Source: Candidatus Uhrbacteria bacterium RIFCSPLOWO2_02_FULL_49_11 (GTDB lineage Bacteria > Patescibacteriota > Patescibacteriia > 2-02-FULL-49-11). Taken from it: a stretch of DNA of 5,866 bases. The position numbers were made by a program, and so were the translations under genes. This document shows positions 5,297 through 5,866 of this stretch, in pieces. The stretch lies in NCBI GenBank assembly GCA_001791465.1, contig MGER01000033.1:1-5866 (forward strand). The letters are read 5' to 3'. The number at the start of each line of letters is the position of its first letter. Position 1 is the first letter of the stretch. A model generated the notes under the pieces. That model searched no databases. It was not told the DNA's origin and was given only the letters and a program-made list of their open reading frames with translations.

Positions 5297-5866
5297 TTAC
5301 ACAGTCGTTTTATGATCAAAATGCTCATGGATCAGCACCTCGATGGCAGAAGCGATTGGCACCGCAAGAAGCGCGCCTATCACGCCGGAGAGCCTCGCGC
5401 CAATGAGCACCGCCAAAATCACAATGATGGGATTCAAACCCGTGGTCTTCTGCATAATCTTCGGCACAAGCAGGTGGTTCTCGGCTTGCTGGATGAGGAC
5501 ATAGAGTAATACGGTCCAGAGGCCCATGGTCGGCGAGATGGTAAACGCGATAAAGATGGCGGGAATGGAGCCGATCACTGGTCCCGCGTAAGGGATGATC
5601 TCCGTGATGCCGGCGACGAGCGCGAGCACCAGCGCATACGGTACGCCGATAATCGTGAGGCCGATGAAAGTCAACACACCGATCACTAGCATAAGAATAA
5701 GCTGTCCCCGGAGCCATAACCCAATCTTATTCTGAATCTTGACAGTAAGCGCGGTTACATCCTTATGGATATTCTCTGGTGTGATGACTTGCAAAAACCG
5801 CATAATGCCGTCCTCATCCACCACCATATAGAAAGTTAATACGAGAATGATGAAGAAGGAAACCAC
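5297..5866 (-). CDS. AI-2E family transporter (PerM/TqsA-like), 5' end outside the window
   Basis: The frame is open to the right edge and gives the last 189-190 residues of a family that usually has about 340-370. The first codon in the window (GTG at 5866) is probably an internal Val. These inner-membrane proteins have seven or eight transmembrane segments. E. coli TqsA exports autoinducer-2, while other members act as Na+/H+ antiporters or have no known substrate. Diagnostic parts are GQLILMLVIGVLTFIGLTII (54-73), EIIPYAGPVIGSIPA (89-103), the QQAENHLLVPKIM stretch (126-138) and the C-terminal GVIGALLAVPIASAI (161-175). The TAA stop lies at the edge of an inverted repeat. rsmI begins 113 bp downstream. 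The family call is firm and the substrate is unknown. Confidence 0.92.
   Translation of the reverse strand: MVSFFIILVLTFYMVVDEDGIMRFLQVITPENIHKDVTALTVKIQNKIGLWLRGQLILMLVIGVLTFIGLTIIGVPYALVLALVAGITEIIPYAGPVIGSIPAIFIAFTISPTMGLWTVLLYVLIQQAENHLLVPKIMQKTTGLNPIIVILAVLIGARLSGVIGALLAVPIASAIEVLIHEHFDHKTTV

Overview
All eight genes lie on the minus strand, in transcription order from right to left: an AI-2E family permease (its 5' part is outside the window), rsmI, a threonine-synthase-like PLP enzyme, a Phd/YefM antitoxin, a RelE/ParE toxin, metG, a CvpA family membrane protein, and a TatD family nuclease (its 3' part is outside the window). No rRNA, tRNA, CRISPR array or transposase gene was seen. 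The order rsmI - metG - tatD resembles the housekeeping cluster of Firmicutes (yabC-abrB-metS-yabD in Bacillus). Here a PLP enzyme and a toxin-antitoxin pair sit between rsmI and metG, and CvpA sits between metG and tatD.

The window reads like a genome of the candidate phyla radiation (Patescibacteria, perhaps Parcubacteria). This rests on the compact gene set, the style of MetG (GKDNLRQQ, KISKS), and many short palindromic repeats of types I associate with such genomes. That assignment is from memory and is moderate in confidence.

The most striking feature is the repeats. The three spacers longer than 100 bp (478-630, 1168-1269, 5184-5296) are almost filled by inverted repeats with A/C-rich arms. 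The outer arm of each runs into the TAA stop codon of the gene upstream. Two of these arms share a 16-base motif that begins with the stop codon itself. In addition, three palindromic blocks lie in frame inside conserved genes: one in metG, in the linker before the anticodon-binding domain, and two in rsmI. They add peptide segments unlike the family consensus. Both proteins stay open and keep their catalytic motifs. The known parallel is the Rickettsia palindromic elements, which insert in frame in protein-coding genes.

The toxin-antitoxin pair has the only convincing promoter (TTGACG, 17 bp, TATACT), overlapped by short palindromes that may be an autoregulatory operator. The toxin stop is 6 bp before metG, so this promoter may also drive metG.
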